A stretch of 64,000 bases of DNA from JABFRG01 sp046351415 (GCA_046351415.1 JAXLYO010000005.1:470433-534432); one strand, 5' to 3'. Counted from the first letter of the stretch, positions 25,024-34,303 are shown. Program-made: numbers and translations. Notes: a model not told the origin generated them from the sequence alone.

Positions 25024-27044
25024 AGACGAGCGTCCACCTCATCTCGATGCCGTGGGCTGCTCCTTTGATGACGCCCGTGCAGCTCGGATGTTTGAAAGCT
25101 TATGTCGACGAAGTGTTCGAAAAGAACGTTCCTGTCCGAACGTACGCCCCGTTCCTGAGCATTCCGCTTCGCTACCGGGGGGGCGCGTTCATCGACTTTT
25201 ATCGGCAGATGGGTAGCTACGCGGAGATTCCCTATCTCCTACTGTACGCTCAATCGTTCGGGTTTCCGGGTGCGCCATCACGTAGCGTGTTCGGTGGATC
25301 GCTTCGCGACGTCAAAGCGCTCACCCGGCAGGTTGGGGCGCTCAGCGTACCTCTTCTCGCTGGGCTGAAACGAGCAACTGTAGAATACATTGAAGAGTCT
25401 ATCGTTCCGAACCTCGACGCCGAGGCAGTCAACGTCATCGGATTCACGCTGAACTACAACCAGGTCTACAGTTCGTTGTATTGTGCGCGCTACTTGCAGC
25501 AGCACCACCCGAACTACCGCTATCTTTTCGTGTATGGCGGCATGAGTATCACGCTGCCGCAGACCGCTCGTATCGTGAAAGAGCTCGACGTCGGTGGCCT
25601 AGGCATCATCGGCGAAGGTGAAAAGAAGCTCGAGTGGATCATGCGCAAGTGCCTCGAGAGCGCGGGCATGGATGGTCTCGAGGACGCGATCGCGAGCGTG
25701 AGTGGCATCTACAAACTCCGAGACGGTGCGGACCTCTATGATCGACGCAAAGAGAACTTCGAAACCCAGTTCAAGTCGATCGACAGCCTCCCCTTCCCCG
25801 ACTACAGCGACTACTTCGCAGAGCTGCGGGAAGGATGCGAAGACGACTTCGTTTACAGAGAAACGAAGTCTCACGTGGAGCTCTTGCTCGAAGGAACGCG
25901 AGGGTGTTTCGCGAAGTGCGACTTCTGCGGCCTGAACTTCACTTGGGACGGCTTCCGAAAGAAGGCTCCGAGCATCGTTGCCCACCAGTCGCTACGCATC
26001 GTGAAGGAGTACGATCAGCCGCGCATCGTCTTCGCGGACAACGTCTGTGATACGTGGGCAGAGGACTACGCTCGCGTTCTCATCGACTCGCGCGTCTTGT
26101 GCGACGCATTCATGGAGATGCGCGCTCACCACCCAGAAACATTCTGGACGATGCTTGCGCTCGCTGGCGTCATCCGCATGCAGATCGGCGTCGAAGCTAT
26201 TTCGCCTCATCTCCTCGGCAACATGGCGAAGGGGACGAAAGTCATTCAGAACCTGAAGACGCAGAAATATCTTCGAGAGCTGGGCATTCAATCGGCCTCC
26301 AACTTGATCACCCACCACCCGCGCTCGAACGTAGAAGACGCGAAGGAAACCGCTCGCATCGTCGAGCTCATTCCACACTTTCAAGCGTTCGAACCGAACC
26401 CCTTCTACTTGAGCATGGGCTCGCCGCTCTACAACAAGTTGAGTATCGAAGAGAAGCGCGAGCTCGAAGTTGCGCGCGTCGTTTCGTTGCCGGCGCACCT
26501 CGATTGGGTCAAGCCGTACATCGTGGACTTCTGCTTCGAGGCGCCACCCAGCCTTCGCATCAGCGACGAAGTCCGCGCTGCCTGGGACGAATTCGTAACT
26601 TGGTACAACGTGCACCGCTGGGAGGCGACCACCACGGAGGCGACGCTCACGCAGACGCGTTTGGACGCAGACACCCTCCGCATCGACGACACGCGATTCG
26701 GTCGAGTTGCTCGGCACATTCTCGCTGGAGACGTTGCGAAGATTTACGGCGTCTGCCACGGGGGTCTCACGCTCCAACGGATAGAGCGCGAAACGAAACT
26801 CGGTCCCGATGTCGTACGTCAGCACGTCGCAGACCTCGTCGAGAGAAAGCTCATCTTGCGAACAGACGATTCGTACTTGTCGCTCGCGCTGAGACCGCGA
26901 GACGAACTCATCAACAACTACATGGCCGTCGAGCGTGCACGCTCAACTCGGTCCGCAGCCGATGCGGGGAGCGCGGCGACGACGACAGAGACAGCGGAGG
27001 CAACGCCGCAGCCCGCTCCAAAGCGCAAACTCGAGCTCGTTTGA
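25020..27044 (+). CDS. B12-type radical SAM protein, RiPP-maturation family
   Basis: A 674-residue protein from a TTG start at 25020 that overlaps the preceding stop (TTGA). The first residues, VHLISMPWAAPLMTPVQLGC, match the hallmark of the RiPP maturation radical SAM protein 1 family (TIGR03975). A B12-binding-like Rossmann region follows (VIGFTLNYNQVYSS, YLFVYGGMS, GGLGIIGEGE). The SAM cluster motif CFAKCDFC gives Cys296, 300 and 303. The C-terminal part (GDVAKIYGVCHGG to LILRTDDSYL) looks like a winged helix. Members alter precursor peptides by radical chemistry such as methylation or cross-linking. Its position after precursor A supports peptide maturation. The longer ATG start at 24888 lies inside the GT gene and is unlikely. 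Confidence 0.85.
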   Translation: MKTSVHLISMPWAAPLMTPVQLGCLKAYVDEVFEKNVPVRTYAPFLSIPLRYRGGAFIDFYRQMGSYAEIPYLLLYAQSFGFPGAPSRSVFGGSLRDVKALTRQVGALSVPLLAGLKRATVEYIEESIVPNLDAEAVNVIGFTLNYNQVYSSLYCARYLQQHHPNYRYLFVYGGMSITLPQTARIVKELDVGGLGIIGEGEKKLEWIMRKCLESAGMDGLEDAIASVSGIYKLRDGADLYDRRKENFETQFKSIDSLPFPDYSDYFAELREGCEDDFVYRETKSHVELLLEGTRGCFAKCDFCGLNFTWDGFRKKAPSIVAHQSLRIVKEYDQPRIVFADNVCDTWAEDYARVLIDSRVLCDAFMEMRAHHPETFWTMLALAGVIRMQIGVEAISPHLLGNMAKGTKVIQNLKTQKYLRELGIQSASNLITHHPRSNVEDAKETARIVELIPHFQAFEPNPFYLSMGSPLYNKLSIEEKRELEVARVVSLPAHLDWVKPYIVDFCFEAPPSLRISDEVRAAWDEFVTWYNVHRWEATTTEATLTQTRLDADTLRIDDTRFGRVARHILAGDVAKIYGVCHGGLTLQRIERETKLGPDVVRQHVADLVERKLILRTDDSYLSLALRPRDELINNYMAVERARSTRSAADAGSAATTTETAEATPQPAPKRKLELV

Positions 27045-27046
27045 CC

Positions 27047-28210
27047 ATGCCTCGCAAGGCTGCAAAGGGCAGCGACGCACCGCCTCGTCTCGTTTACGTC
27101 CTCTACGGAATCTCTGCATACGTCGAAACGTTCATTCGGCGCGAGATCGAGACACTGGTCCGGCGCGGCTTCGACATTCGCATCTGCTGCCTTCACCGTC
27201 CGGACGAAGATGCCCGCAAAGAGATAAGGCGACTCGGATGGAACGTCGTATCGTTTCCGGTTTCGATGAGACGCGCGAGTCCATCGAGCGAACATCTGGA
27301 GGCTGCGTTGGTCACGTGGCTTGCGGAGCAAGCGATGGCTCACGACGCACAGCTCATCCACGCTCATTTTTCGAACTTCCCAGCAACTCTCGCTCGCCTG
27401 GCTTCCCATGTGTCGGGCATTCCGTACAGCGTCAGCGCGCACGCGACCGACATCTACATGGCCAACCCGAACTTGGGCTGGAACATCGAAAAGGCTTCAC
27501 TCGTGGTCACGTGCAACCGCCGCAATCGTGCCCACCTCGCCCGTCGCTTTCCGGCCCTACGCTCTCGTATCCGCTACGCGTATCACGGCATCGACCTGCG
27601 CGTGTACGCCCTCCCGACCAAGCCCCGCGTCCGTGTGCGGAGCAAGCCGCTGCGCCTCGTCGTCGTGTCGCGCCTCGAGCCCGTGAAGGGGGTCTCCCCA
27701 TTCCTTCGCGCCTGTGCTCTGCTCGTCCGCAAGGGAGTCTCTTTTCGCGCGGATATAGCGGGCGATGGCCCCGCGCGATTGGACCTCGAGCGCGAAGCAA
27801 AGGCGCTCGGGCTCGGTCGACTCGTTCACTTCCACGGTGCTCTTCCGCATGAACGAGTGCGCGGCCTCTATCTCGAGGCCGATATCGTCGTGCAACCTTC
27901 GATCGTCACCCCCGAAGGTCAATTCGACAACCTCCCGAACGTGGTTCTGGAAGCGATGGCGCTCGCGCGGCCGGTCATTGCGAGCCGCGTTGGGGCCATC
28001 GCGGAGGCGATCGAAGATGATCTCAACGGCGTGCTCGTCCCTCCCAACCACCCCGCAAAGCTCGCCCAAGCCATTGCCAAGCTCGGGGCCGACCATGAGC
28101 GGGCTGCGCGTTTGGGCGCAGCGGCGCGGATAACGATCGAGAAGCGCTACGACCTCGAGCGTAGCCCCGTCGAAAGACTCCTCCGCGCGACCATCGCCGC
28201 GCAAGGATGA
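27047..28210 (+). CDS. GT4 glycosyltransferase
   Basis: A 387-residue GT-B enzyme of family GT4. The acceptor domain holds YVLYGISAYVETFIRREIE and the HAHFSNFPATLARL segment. The donor domain has RLVVVSRLEPVKGVSPFLRA, ADIAGDGPAR and FDNLPNVVLEAMALARPVIA. The start lies 2 bp after the radical SAM stop, and the stop overlaps the deacetylase start (ATGA), so it is part of the precursor A operon. It should transfer a sugar from a nucleotide donor in the cytoplasm; acceptor unknown. Confidence 0.88.
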   Translation: MPRKAAKGSDAPPRLVYVLYGISAYVETFIRREIETLVRRGFDIRICCLHRPDEDARKEIRRLGWNVVSFPVSMRRASPSSEHLEAALVTWLAEQAMAHDAQLIHAHFSNFPATLARLASHVSGIPYSVSAHATDIYMANPNLGWNIEKASLVVTCNRRNRAHLARRFPALRSRIRYAYHGIDLRVYALPTKPRVRVRSKPLRLVVVSRLEPVKGVSPFLRACALLVRKGVSFRADIAGDGPARLDLEREAKALGLGRLVHFHGALPHERVRGLYLEADIVVQPSIVTPEGQFDNLPNVVLEAMALARPVIASRVGAIAEAIEDDLNGVLVPPNHPAKLAQAIAKLGADHERAARLGAAARITIEKRYDLERSPVERLLRATIAAQG

Positions 28211-29094
28211 CCGAAGAAACCATGGGCGACCTGCGAGTTTACGTCTACCACGGCATCGTCGATCGAAAGATCGACTCGTATCTCGAACGCAACTTCCACC
28301 TCGCGTCCGAGTTTCGCGCGCAGCTCGAAGCGATGAAGCACACGCGCTTCCTGGACGTGGACGAGTTCGAGCGAGAGCTCGAGCGCCCGCAGGGCGGCAA
28401 GCGTGACGCTGCATTGATCACCTTCGACGACGGGTATGCGAACAATCTCGACGCCGCGCGCATCCTCCGACGTCTCGGCATCCCATGGGTGTTGTTCGCT
28501 ACGTCGGGCGCCATCGGAAGACGAAACACGATCTGGACCGTGGAGCTCTCGCTCCTCCTTCTACACGGGCGCGCCAAGACCTTCTCGCTATTTGGCAAGC
28601 GGTGGAGGCTGGACTCGGCGCAGGACCGCTTTATTTCGTTCGAGGCCATCCGACACTTCATGAAATCGCTTCCCTCGGAGCGATGCCACGCTGCGATGAC
28701 GAAGCTTCGTTCTGCATTTCCGGACGGCGAAACGAACCGACTTCTCAAGCGGTTCCCGTCGATGCGTTCCCTCTCGTGGGTCGAACTGCGACAGCTTTCG
28801 GACGATGGCGTAACGGTCGGCAGTCATGGCGTACGACACGACATTCATCATGACGGGCAGCCACGAAGCACGCGTCTCTACGAGCTCGCAGAGTCAGCGA
28901 CCGTGTTGTCGAAGCGCTTGCGGAAGAAGTGCGACACCTTCGCCTATCCCAACGGCGACCACACGGCGACGTCCGGAAGGCTCGTGGCGTCCGCAGGGTA
29001 CCGGCTTGCCTTCACGACCGTGCCTCGCTCCGTGCTCCCGGGCACGCACCGACTCATGATTCCTCGCTGCGAGCTGCCCAAGGCCCATCCATGA
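28207..29094 (+). CDS. Polysaccharide deacetylase family protein
   Basis: A 295-residue NodB-domain protein: VYVYHGIVDRK, the catalytic/metal motif ALITFDDGYANN and the SHGVRHDIHH histidine motif near residue 205, then DTFAYPNGDH. This would be an N-deacetylase acting on an amino sugar. It overlaps both neighbours (ATGA at each end), which places it in the precursor A operon between two GT4 genes. It resembles the deacetylase at 16203-17222 in general plan. It has no signal peptide, so a cytoplasmic intermediate is the likely substrate. Confidence 0.87.
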   Translation: MTEETMGDLRVYVYHGIVDRKIDSYLERNFHLASEFRAQLEAMKHTRFLDVDEFERELERPQGGKRDAALITFDDGYANNLDAARILRRLGIPWVLFATSGAIGRRNTIWTVELSLLLLHGRAKTFSLFGKRWRLDSAQDRFISFEAIRHFMKSLPSERCHAAMTKLRSAFPDGETNRLLKRFPSMRSLSWVELRQLSDDGVTVGSHGVRHDIHHDGQPRSTRLYELAESATVLSKRLRKKCDTFAYPNGDHTATSGRLVASAGYRLAFTTVPRSVLPGTHRLMIPRCELPKAHP

Positions 29095-30311
29095 AGCGAC
29101 CTGCACATGGTGCGCTCCATGCTTGCTTCTTCTCCCACGCCAGCGACCTTGGGGGCGGCGCAGAACGTAGCTTGGTGGAGCTCGCAGAGCACCTGACAGA
29201 ACATTTCGGCGTTTCATGTTCGTTCATCGTTCCCGAACGAACGGGAGCGCTGGTGACACGGCTGCGCGACGCTGGCATCTCCACCCACCCGGTCCGCATG
29301 GATTGGTGGTGCACCACGGGCGAAGAGTCGCTCGACGCGCGCAACGAGCGCCTGCGCGCGAGCGCGGCCGCGTTGAAAAAGGCGTTTCGTCAGGACCTCC
29401 CGGCGCTCCGGGCGGATGTGTTCTTCACGAACACTGTGACGATTCCCTGGGGAGCGGCGGCTGCGAACCTCGCCAATCGCCCTCACATCTGGTGCATTCG
29501 CGAGTGGAACGACACGTTCACGTTCGGAGAGCCGCTTGCGCTTACGACGTCGTTCCTGCGCACCGCATCGAGTAAGGTTCTTACGAACTCGGAGGCGGTA
29601 AAGAGAGCTTGGTTCGGTCGGCGCGGAAGGGGCGTCGGCGTCCTCTATCCAAGCCCCCGCGTGCCCCCTTGGGTCGAGGCGGCCCAAGGGCACTTTTCGA
29701 TTCCCGGGGCCCTGCGTGTGATGGTGCTCGGACGGATCGCCAAGCAGAAGGGGCAAATCGAGGCGATCCGCGCCGTCGCCGAGCTCGTCCGGGCCGGACA
29801 CAACGTAGAGCTCGCACTGGTCGGCGGCATTTCTCAAGCGTATCTCGATGACTTGCTCCGAACGATCGAGGCTTCGAAGCTCGGTGATCGACTGGGGATC
29901 TTCGAAGCCACGCCCTCGCCCCTTGCCTCGCTCGCATCGGCAGACGTCGTAGTCGTCCCAGCACGCAACGAACCGTTTGGTCGTGTCCCGGTCGAAGCGA
30001 TGCTCCTCGGCAAGCCCGTCATCGCGGCGCGCTCGGGAGGCTTGACGGAGATCGTGAGGCCAGGCGAAGGGCTGCTCTATCGCCCTGGCGACGCCGCCGG
30101 ACTCGCTAGGCAGATCGCACGACTCGCGCGGCAACCCACGCTAGCCGCACGAGTAGCGAAAGTCGGGTGCGCTTCCGCGAAACGCCGCTTCAATCTGGAG
30201 AGAAGCGCGCGCCTCCTCTACCGCTGCCTCCAGAGCGTCCGCGACCAAGGAGCGCCCAATTCACCGCAGCTCCGCGCATTCATGAAGACCATGAGGCTCC
30301 TCGATGCATGA
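29091..30311 (+). CDS. GT4 glycosyltransferase
   Basis: A 406-residue GT-B enzyme of family GT4. SHASDLGGGAERSLVELAEH gives the glycine-rich acceptor-domain loop, VMVLGRIAKQKGQIEAIRA begins the donor domain, and NEPFGRVPVEAMLLGKPVIA contains the ExxxxxxxE motif. ATG 29091 overlaps the deacetylase stop. It is the third GT4 of the operon that begins at precursor A, which suggests a sugar chain of two or more residues on the final product, or assembly of a lipid-linked glycan. Confidence 0.88.
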   Translation: MKRPAHGALHACFFSHASDLGGGAERSLVELAEHLTEHFGVSCSFIVPERTGALVTRLRDAGISTHPVRMDWWCTTGEESLDARNERLRASAAALKKAFRQDLPALRADVFFTNTVTIPWGAAAANLANRPHIWCIREWNDTFTFGEPLALTTSFLRTASSKVLTNSEAVKRAWFGRRGRGVGVLYPSPRVPPWVEAAQGHFSIPGALRVMVLGRIAKQKGQIEAIRAVAELVRAGHNVELALVGGISQAYLDDLLRTIEASKLGDRLGIFEATPSPLASLASADVVVVPARNEPFGRVPVEAMLLGKPVIAARSGGLTEIVRPGEGLLYRPGDAAGLARQIARLARQPTLAARVAKVGCASAKRRFNLERSARLLYRCLQSVRDQGAPNSPQLRAFMKTMRLLDA

Positions 30312-30398
30312 CGACATGCCGAGCGCCCTCGCCTCGCACACGCGTGGCGGCGTAAGAACGACAGCCAAACGACGCGCCCTTCGCTTACACTCGACCGC

Positions 30399-31037
30399 AT
30401 GAGCCCTCCCGAATCTACATTCGCCACGAACAAGGTTCGAGACTTCTTCGGAGGTCTTTACCGAACACACGGAGACAGCTTCAAAGCGCTAGACTACGGC
30501 AGCGTCGAGACGCAACGAAAGAAGTTCCAGGTCCTCGCGTCCGTGGGCGACTTGAAGAACGCATCGGTACTGGACGTCGGCTGCGGCTTCGGAGACCTCC
30601 TCGATTTCCTCTCCCCTGACCGAGAACCCGCACGTTACGTCGGCGTCGACTTGGTACCGGAAATCGTCGAGGCGGCGCGCGCACGCGACCGAAGTTCCAT
30701 GCAAGCGACCAAGATCGGTTTCGAGGTCGGGAATATCTTGGACGGCCGAAGCGGCCTGCCCGACGAGGTCTTCGACTACGTGGTGTGCACCGGCTTCAAT
30801 TGCGTTGACACCGGACGAAATTTCGAGGACCTCAAGACCGCCATGCGATGCATGCTCGAAATCGCGCGCATCGGCGTGGCGTTTGGCATGGTGTCGACGT
30901 ACGCCGACCGCAAGAATCCCACGACCTACTACGCACCGCCAGAGGCCGTGCTCACCGAAGCTTTTTCATTGACGCCGCGCGTCGCACTGCGCCACGACTA
31001 CATGCCTCACGACTTCACCATCTTCCTCTACAAGTAG
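30399..31037 (+). CDS. Class I SAM-dependent methyltransferase
   Basis: A 212-residue methyltransferase with motif I VLDVGCGFGDLLDFL, the acidic loop YVGVDLVPEIVEAA and the post-II region FDYVVCTGFNCVDTGR. It lies 87 bp after the GT4 gene, with no terminator seen between them, so it may be the last gene of the precursor A operon. It converges on the DegT gene with an 11-bp gap. It is a likely small-molecule or sugar/peptide methyltransferase; the acceptor is not shown by sequence. Confidence 0.85.
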   Translation: MSPPESTFATNKVRDFFGGLYRTHGDSFKALDYGSVETQRKKFQVLASVGDLKNASVLDVGCGFGDLLDFLSPDREPARYVGVDLVPEIVEAARARDRSSMQATKIGFEVGNILDGRSGLPDEVFDYVVCTGFNCVDTGRNFEDLKTAMRCMLEIARIGVAFGMVSTYADRKNPTTYYAPPEAVLTEAFSLTPRVALRHDYMPHDFTIFLYK

Positions 31038-31048
31038 CGAACGTCCTC

Positions 31049-32116
31049 TCAAAACTGGGCGCCGCTTTTCAGCGCCCTCACCACGTCCGTCATACTTCGG
31101 ACGACGTGCGCCATCTCGGCATTGGAGAGAGAAGGATAAATGGGAATCGAGACCGCCGTGCGCCACACATCGTCGGCCACTGGACACGCGTCGCTGCCTA
31201 GGTAACGATGGATCGGTTTGTACACGGGCTTCCGACAATCGACGCCGTGCACGTGCATGGCCGCGATGAAGTCGTCAGCAGACGGAACGCGTACGACGTA
31301 GCGGTAGTACACTTGATCCACGCCTAGAGGGGCCAGGGGAGGCTCATGACCAAGTGCTCGAAGCGCTGCATCGTAGGTGCGCGCGATTTCCCGCCTCCGT
31401 TCGATGAACGAGGGCAGCTTGTGGAGCTGGGTCGTGCCGAGCGCCCCTTGCATGTCGGTCATCTTGTAGTTCGGGCGCATGGCATAGGCTTCACGCCCGT
31501 CATATGCGCGCAGGTCTCTCAGAGCATCGAGAAGGGTGGCGTCGGATGAAAGCACCATGCCCCCCTCTCCGGTCGAGATCATCTTCGTGGCGTAGAACGA
31601 AAAGACTGCGCACACGCCTCGACTCCCCGCGCGTTGGTCTCCGATGCGCGTCCCAAGGGACATGGCGCAATCTTCGATGATGGCCACTCTGCGGCCGATG
31701 GAAGTCAGGCCCTCGACGTCCGCTGGTAACCCGAACATGTGGGGCGCGATGACGGCGCGAGTGCGCGGACTCACCTTGCTGCGGGCGTCTTCCACGTCGA
31801 TATTGAACGTCCTTCCATCGATGTCGACGAGAACGGGGGTTGCGCCCGCCAGTTGAATCGCCGTGTATGGGGCGGTGCAGACGTAGCTCGGCAAAAGGAC
31901 CTCGTCGCCGGGTCCAATCCGCAGTGCGACGAGACTCGCATGCAGCGCTGCACTTCCGGAACTGAAAGCAACCCCGGCCGTCGCACCGATGTATGCGGCA
32001 ACGTTGTCTTCGAACTCCGCGGTGCGCGGGCCACATGCAAGCTGTCCGGATGCCACGACGGCACTCACGGCTGCCGCATCCGCGGAGTCGAGCGTGGGCT
32101 TGGAGTGCGCGATCAC
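31049..32116 (-). CDS. DegT/DnrJ/EryC1/StrS sugar aminotransferase
   Basis: A 355-residue PLP-dependent aminotransferase of the DegT family. The GSAALHASLVAL loop binds the phosphate, EDCAMSLGT contains the cofactor-contacting Asp149, and FYATKMISTGEGGMV holds the Schiff-base Lys178. The YKMTDMQGALG segment is also typical. It makes amino sugars from keto sugar nucleotides. It is the final gene of the nine-gene minus-strand operon that starts with C39 exporter 2, so an amino sugar probably decorates the exported product. No separate dehydratase/ketoreductase genes are in the window. Confidence 0.9.
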   Translation of the reverse strand: MIAHSKPTLDSADAAAVSAVVASGQLACGPRTAEFEDNVAAYIGATAGVAFSSGSAALHASLVALRIGPGDEVLLPSYVCTAPYTAIQLAGATPVLVDIDGRTFNIDVEDARSKVSPRTRAVIAPHMFGLPADVEGLTSIGRRVAIIEDCAMSLGTRIGDQRAGSRGVCAVFSFYATKMISTGEGGMVLSSDATLLDALRDLRAYDGREAYAMRPNYKMTDMQGALGTTQLHKLPSFIERRREIARTYDAALRALGHEPPLAPLGVDQVYYRYVVRVPSADDFIAAMHVHGVDCRKPVYKPIHRYLGSDACPVADDVWRTAVSIPIYPSLSNAEMAHVVRSMTDVVRALKSGAQF

Positions 32117-32124
32117 TGGCTCAA

Positions 32125-32742
32125 TTATGCCCCAATGAAGAGGCGAAGCGGAATGAAGCCTTCGGCGAACCGCACGCGTGACTGGACGCCGCGGAAAACA
32201 GCGGTTGCGCGCGCCGCGTCGGTAATGGATAGCCCTTGGATGTGAGTCTTGAGGTGCTGGGAGCGATGCGCGAGAAGCGCCTTCATCTTCTGGTCAAAAT
32301 TCTTCGTGATGTCGGCAAACAACGTGGGAAAGAAGTTCTGTGACGACGGCACCTCGAAGAAAGCGACGTTCTTCACCCATCGCGTCGCCGTCACTGCCGC
32401 CTTGTTGAGAGCACGGTGATCCTGATGGCCGTCCTCAGCGGAGTTGAAGAGCGCGTAGTCGGGCTTGACCTTAGCGACGACCTTCTCGATCTCCACGATC
32501 ATGGCGTTGATGTTCTGGGTCAGTTGGGTGTCGGAAAATGTCCCCCAATACACCTTCTTCACTCCCATGAGCGCCGCAGCCTTCTTTTGCTCCCTCTTGC
32601 GAACAGCCGGGTCGCCTCCCCGATCGCCGGGTGTCATGACGAGCACGGAAACGTCGTGACCTTCGTCGACCCAATTGAGTATTGCGCCAGCGCAGCCGAA
32701 CTCGATGTCGTCAGGATGTGCGCCGATGGCCAGGATTTTCAT
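32125..32742 (-). CDS. PIG-L/LmbE family deacetylase
   Basis: A 205-residue zinc N-deacetylase: the AHPDDIEFGCAGAI motif at the N-terminus supplies metal ligands and the catalytic Asp, and EDGHQDHRALN gives the later histidine. The family deacetylates GlcNAc-type groups on lipids, mycothiol precursors and glycopeptide antibiotics. It overlaps the WbqC gene by 4 bp and sits 8 bp before the aminotransferase, inside the exporter 2 operon. It may tailor an amino sugar on the peptide or on a carrier. Confidence 0.9.
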   Translation of the reverse strand: MKILAIGAHPDDIEFGCAGAILNWVDEGHDVSVLVMTPGDRGGDPAVRKREQKKAAALMGVKKVYWGTFSDTQLTQNINAMIVEIEKVVAKVKPDYALFNSAEDGHQDHRALNKAAVTATRWVKNVAFFEVPSSQNFFPTLFADITKNFDQKMKALLAHRSQHLKTHIQGLSITDAARATAVFRGVQSRVRFAEGFIPLRLFIGA

Positions 32743-33422
32743 CTATTTCCTCGAAGGATCGAGAGGCTTTCGTCTCCATGATTGAAGACGAGGTCGATAA
32801 CGGACATGAAGGGCTGGAATGCGCCGAAGAGCTGATTGTACTTCGGGGGTGGATAGGACTGAATCTCGAGGCGCACTCCGCTACGTGCGTACGTCTCGAT
32901 CTGCATGTATGCCTGTCCCCCCGCACCCGCCAGATACGTGTCGCCTCCCATGTGCTTGGTGATGGCGATAAGTCGTTCATCTGGGTCCGAAGGGAACGTC
33001 GCAAGTTCTGACGAAACGGATATCGGCGTGGTGATACCGAGTACCTTTGCAAGGCGCCGGACGACCCATATATTCAGGGCAGCCAAGTTTGCCCAGTCCG
33101 TCGAGAAGAGCTCCTCGAAGAAGCTCTCGAGCTTCGTCCAGTGCGGGGCGCGACGATAGTTGGAGATGATGCTCTGACGATGCCGCGCTTGCCAACGATC
33201 GCGACGATTGACCGACACCTGGTTGAGCGTCTGGGGGAACCTGTAGTTCACAGGGACGGTGAGCCATTGCCAACCTTGCGCTGTCTTGATGCGGTTACGG
33301 TTTTGCCACTCGTTCTTCTTGTACTGAACGTCGTCGAGCAATACGAACGCGTCTGCCTTGTCGATCTTGTCGAAATAGCCGAGCCACGGAAGATACTGCG
33401 GTTGGTGCACCGACACGATCAT
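32739..33422 (-). CDS. WbqC-like family protein
   Basis: A 227-residue protein that begins with the WbqC hallmark VSVHQPQYLPWLGYFDKIDK and continues DAFVLLDDVQYKKNEWQNRN. The family is common in O-antigen and natural-product sugar clusters and is thought to act in amino-sugar acylation or transfer; its chemistry is not well established. It overlaps both the GT2 and PIG-L genes by 4 bp, so it is firmly part of the exporter 2 operon. Confidence 0.9.
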   Translation of the reverse strand: MIVSVHQPQYLPWLGYFDKIDKADAFVLLDDVQYKKNEWQNRNRIKTAQGWQWLTVPVNYRFPQTLNQVSVNRRDRWQARHRQSIISNYRRAPHWTKLESFFEELFSTDWANLAALNIWVVRRLAKVLGITTPISVSSELATFPSDPDERLIAITKHMGGDTYLAGAGGQAYMQIETYARSGVRLEIQSYPPPKYNQLFGAFQPFMSVIDLVFNHGDESLSILRGNR

Positions 33423-34303
33423 GCTGCGTCACGACCCAGGCGCATGAGCATGACGATCTGACGAAGCTGCTGCGCGGTAAAGCCTCGCACTCCACCGTAG
33501 TAGTGCATGGCGCTCTCGATTTTCATCGCAAGGATTGCTTCTTCGTCGACTCTCCGCGTGCTCGCCTCACCAACGTGAAAAGCTTCTGCATCTGCGACGA
33601 ACCGTGTCTTCCAGCGTCGCGCGCGCAGACGCTCGGCCATGAGGTACTCCTCATAATAGAGAAACGTCGCCTCGTCGAAGTAGTCGACTTCGGTGAGAGC
33701 CTTCGCTCGGAACATCATGCAACAACCGCGGACGCCGTAAGCGAAGCGAGATGCGGGTTTTTCCTGTGTGCGCTGCTTCCCTTTCGGAGCCGTTGGTGGA
33801 AACTCACGGAAGTAGAGTCGCGCCACGAGTTTCGAGATCAAGCTTGTGTACCTGGGACGTTCTTCGAAGGGGCCCTGATATCCGCCGTTCTCGAGGAGAA
33901 GCGGTCCCGCGAGCCCGAGCCTCGGATGAACGCGAAATGCGCGCACCATGCGATCGAGGAAGTCAGGCTGCTCGAAGGCCATGTCGTTGTTCAGCAACAG
34001 AACCAAGTCTGCGCCATTCTTCGTGGCGACCCGCATGCCTCGGTTCGAACCGCGCGCATATCCGAGGTTCTTCTTGTTCGCGACGATTCGAACGCGAAGA
34101 GAGTGACCTGCGGCGAAACGGCGAAGTTTCTCGACGGAGCCATCCGAGGATCCGTTGTCGACGACGATGATTTCTCGGAGGCCGGGGTGACCCAAGTTCG
34201 TGAGCGACTCGACGCAGTGCTGAGTGTGCTTCCAGCCATTCCAGTTGACGATGACCGCATGAATGGAAGGGTTGGGGCCGAGCCCGAGGCGATCCCTGCT
34301 CAT
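33419..34303 (-). CDS. GT2 glycosyltransferase
   Basis: A 294-residue GT-A enzyme of family GT2, rhamnosyltransferase-like: IHAVIVNWNGWKHTQHCVES, IIVVDNGSSDGS and VLLLNNDMAF (donor-binding acidic segment), then CCMMFRAKALTEVDYFDE and YYEEYLMAERLRARRW. It is cytoplasmic. It overlaps the upstream GT28-like gene and downstream WbqC gene by 4 bp each. A sugar such as a deoxyhexose is the usual donor in this subfamily, but specificity is not readable here. Confidence 0.9.
   Translation of the reverse strand: MSRDRLGLGPNPSIHAVIVNWNGWKHTQHCVESLTNLGHPGLREIIVVDNGSSDGSVEKLRRFAAGHSLRVRIVANKKNLGYARGSNRGMRVATKNGADLVLLLNNDMAFEQPDFLDRMVRAFRVHPRLGLAGPLLLENGGYQGPFEERPRYTSLISKLVARLYFREFPPTAPKGKQRTQEKPASRFAYGVRGCCMMFRAKALTEVDYFDEATFLYYEEYLMAERLRARRWKTRFVADAEAFHVGEASTRRVDEEAILAMKIESAMHYYGGVRGFTAQQLRQIVMLMRLGRDAA

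Noticed and set aside
26054..27046. Long N-terminal extension of the GT4 gene ending at 28210
   Set aside because: This part overlaps the radical SAM gene in another frame and has shadow composition; ATG 27047 directly after the radical SAM stop is the real start.
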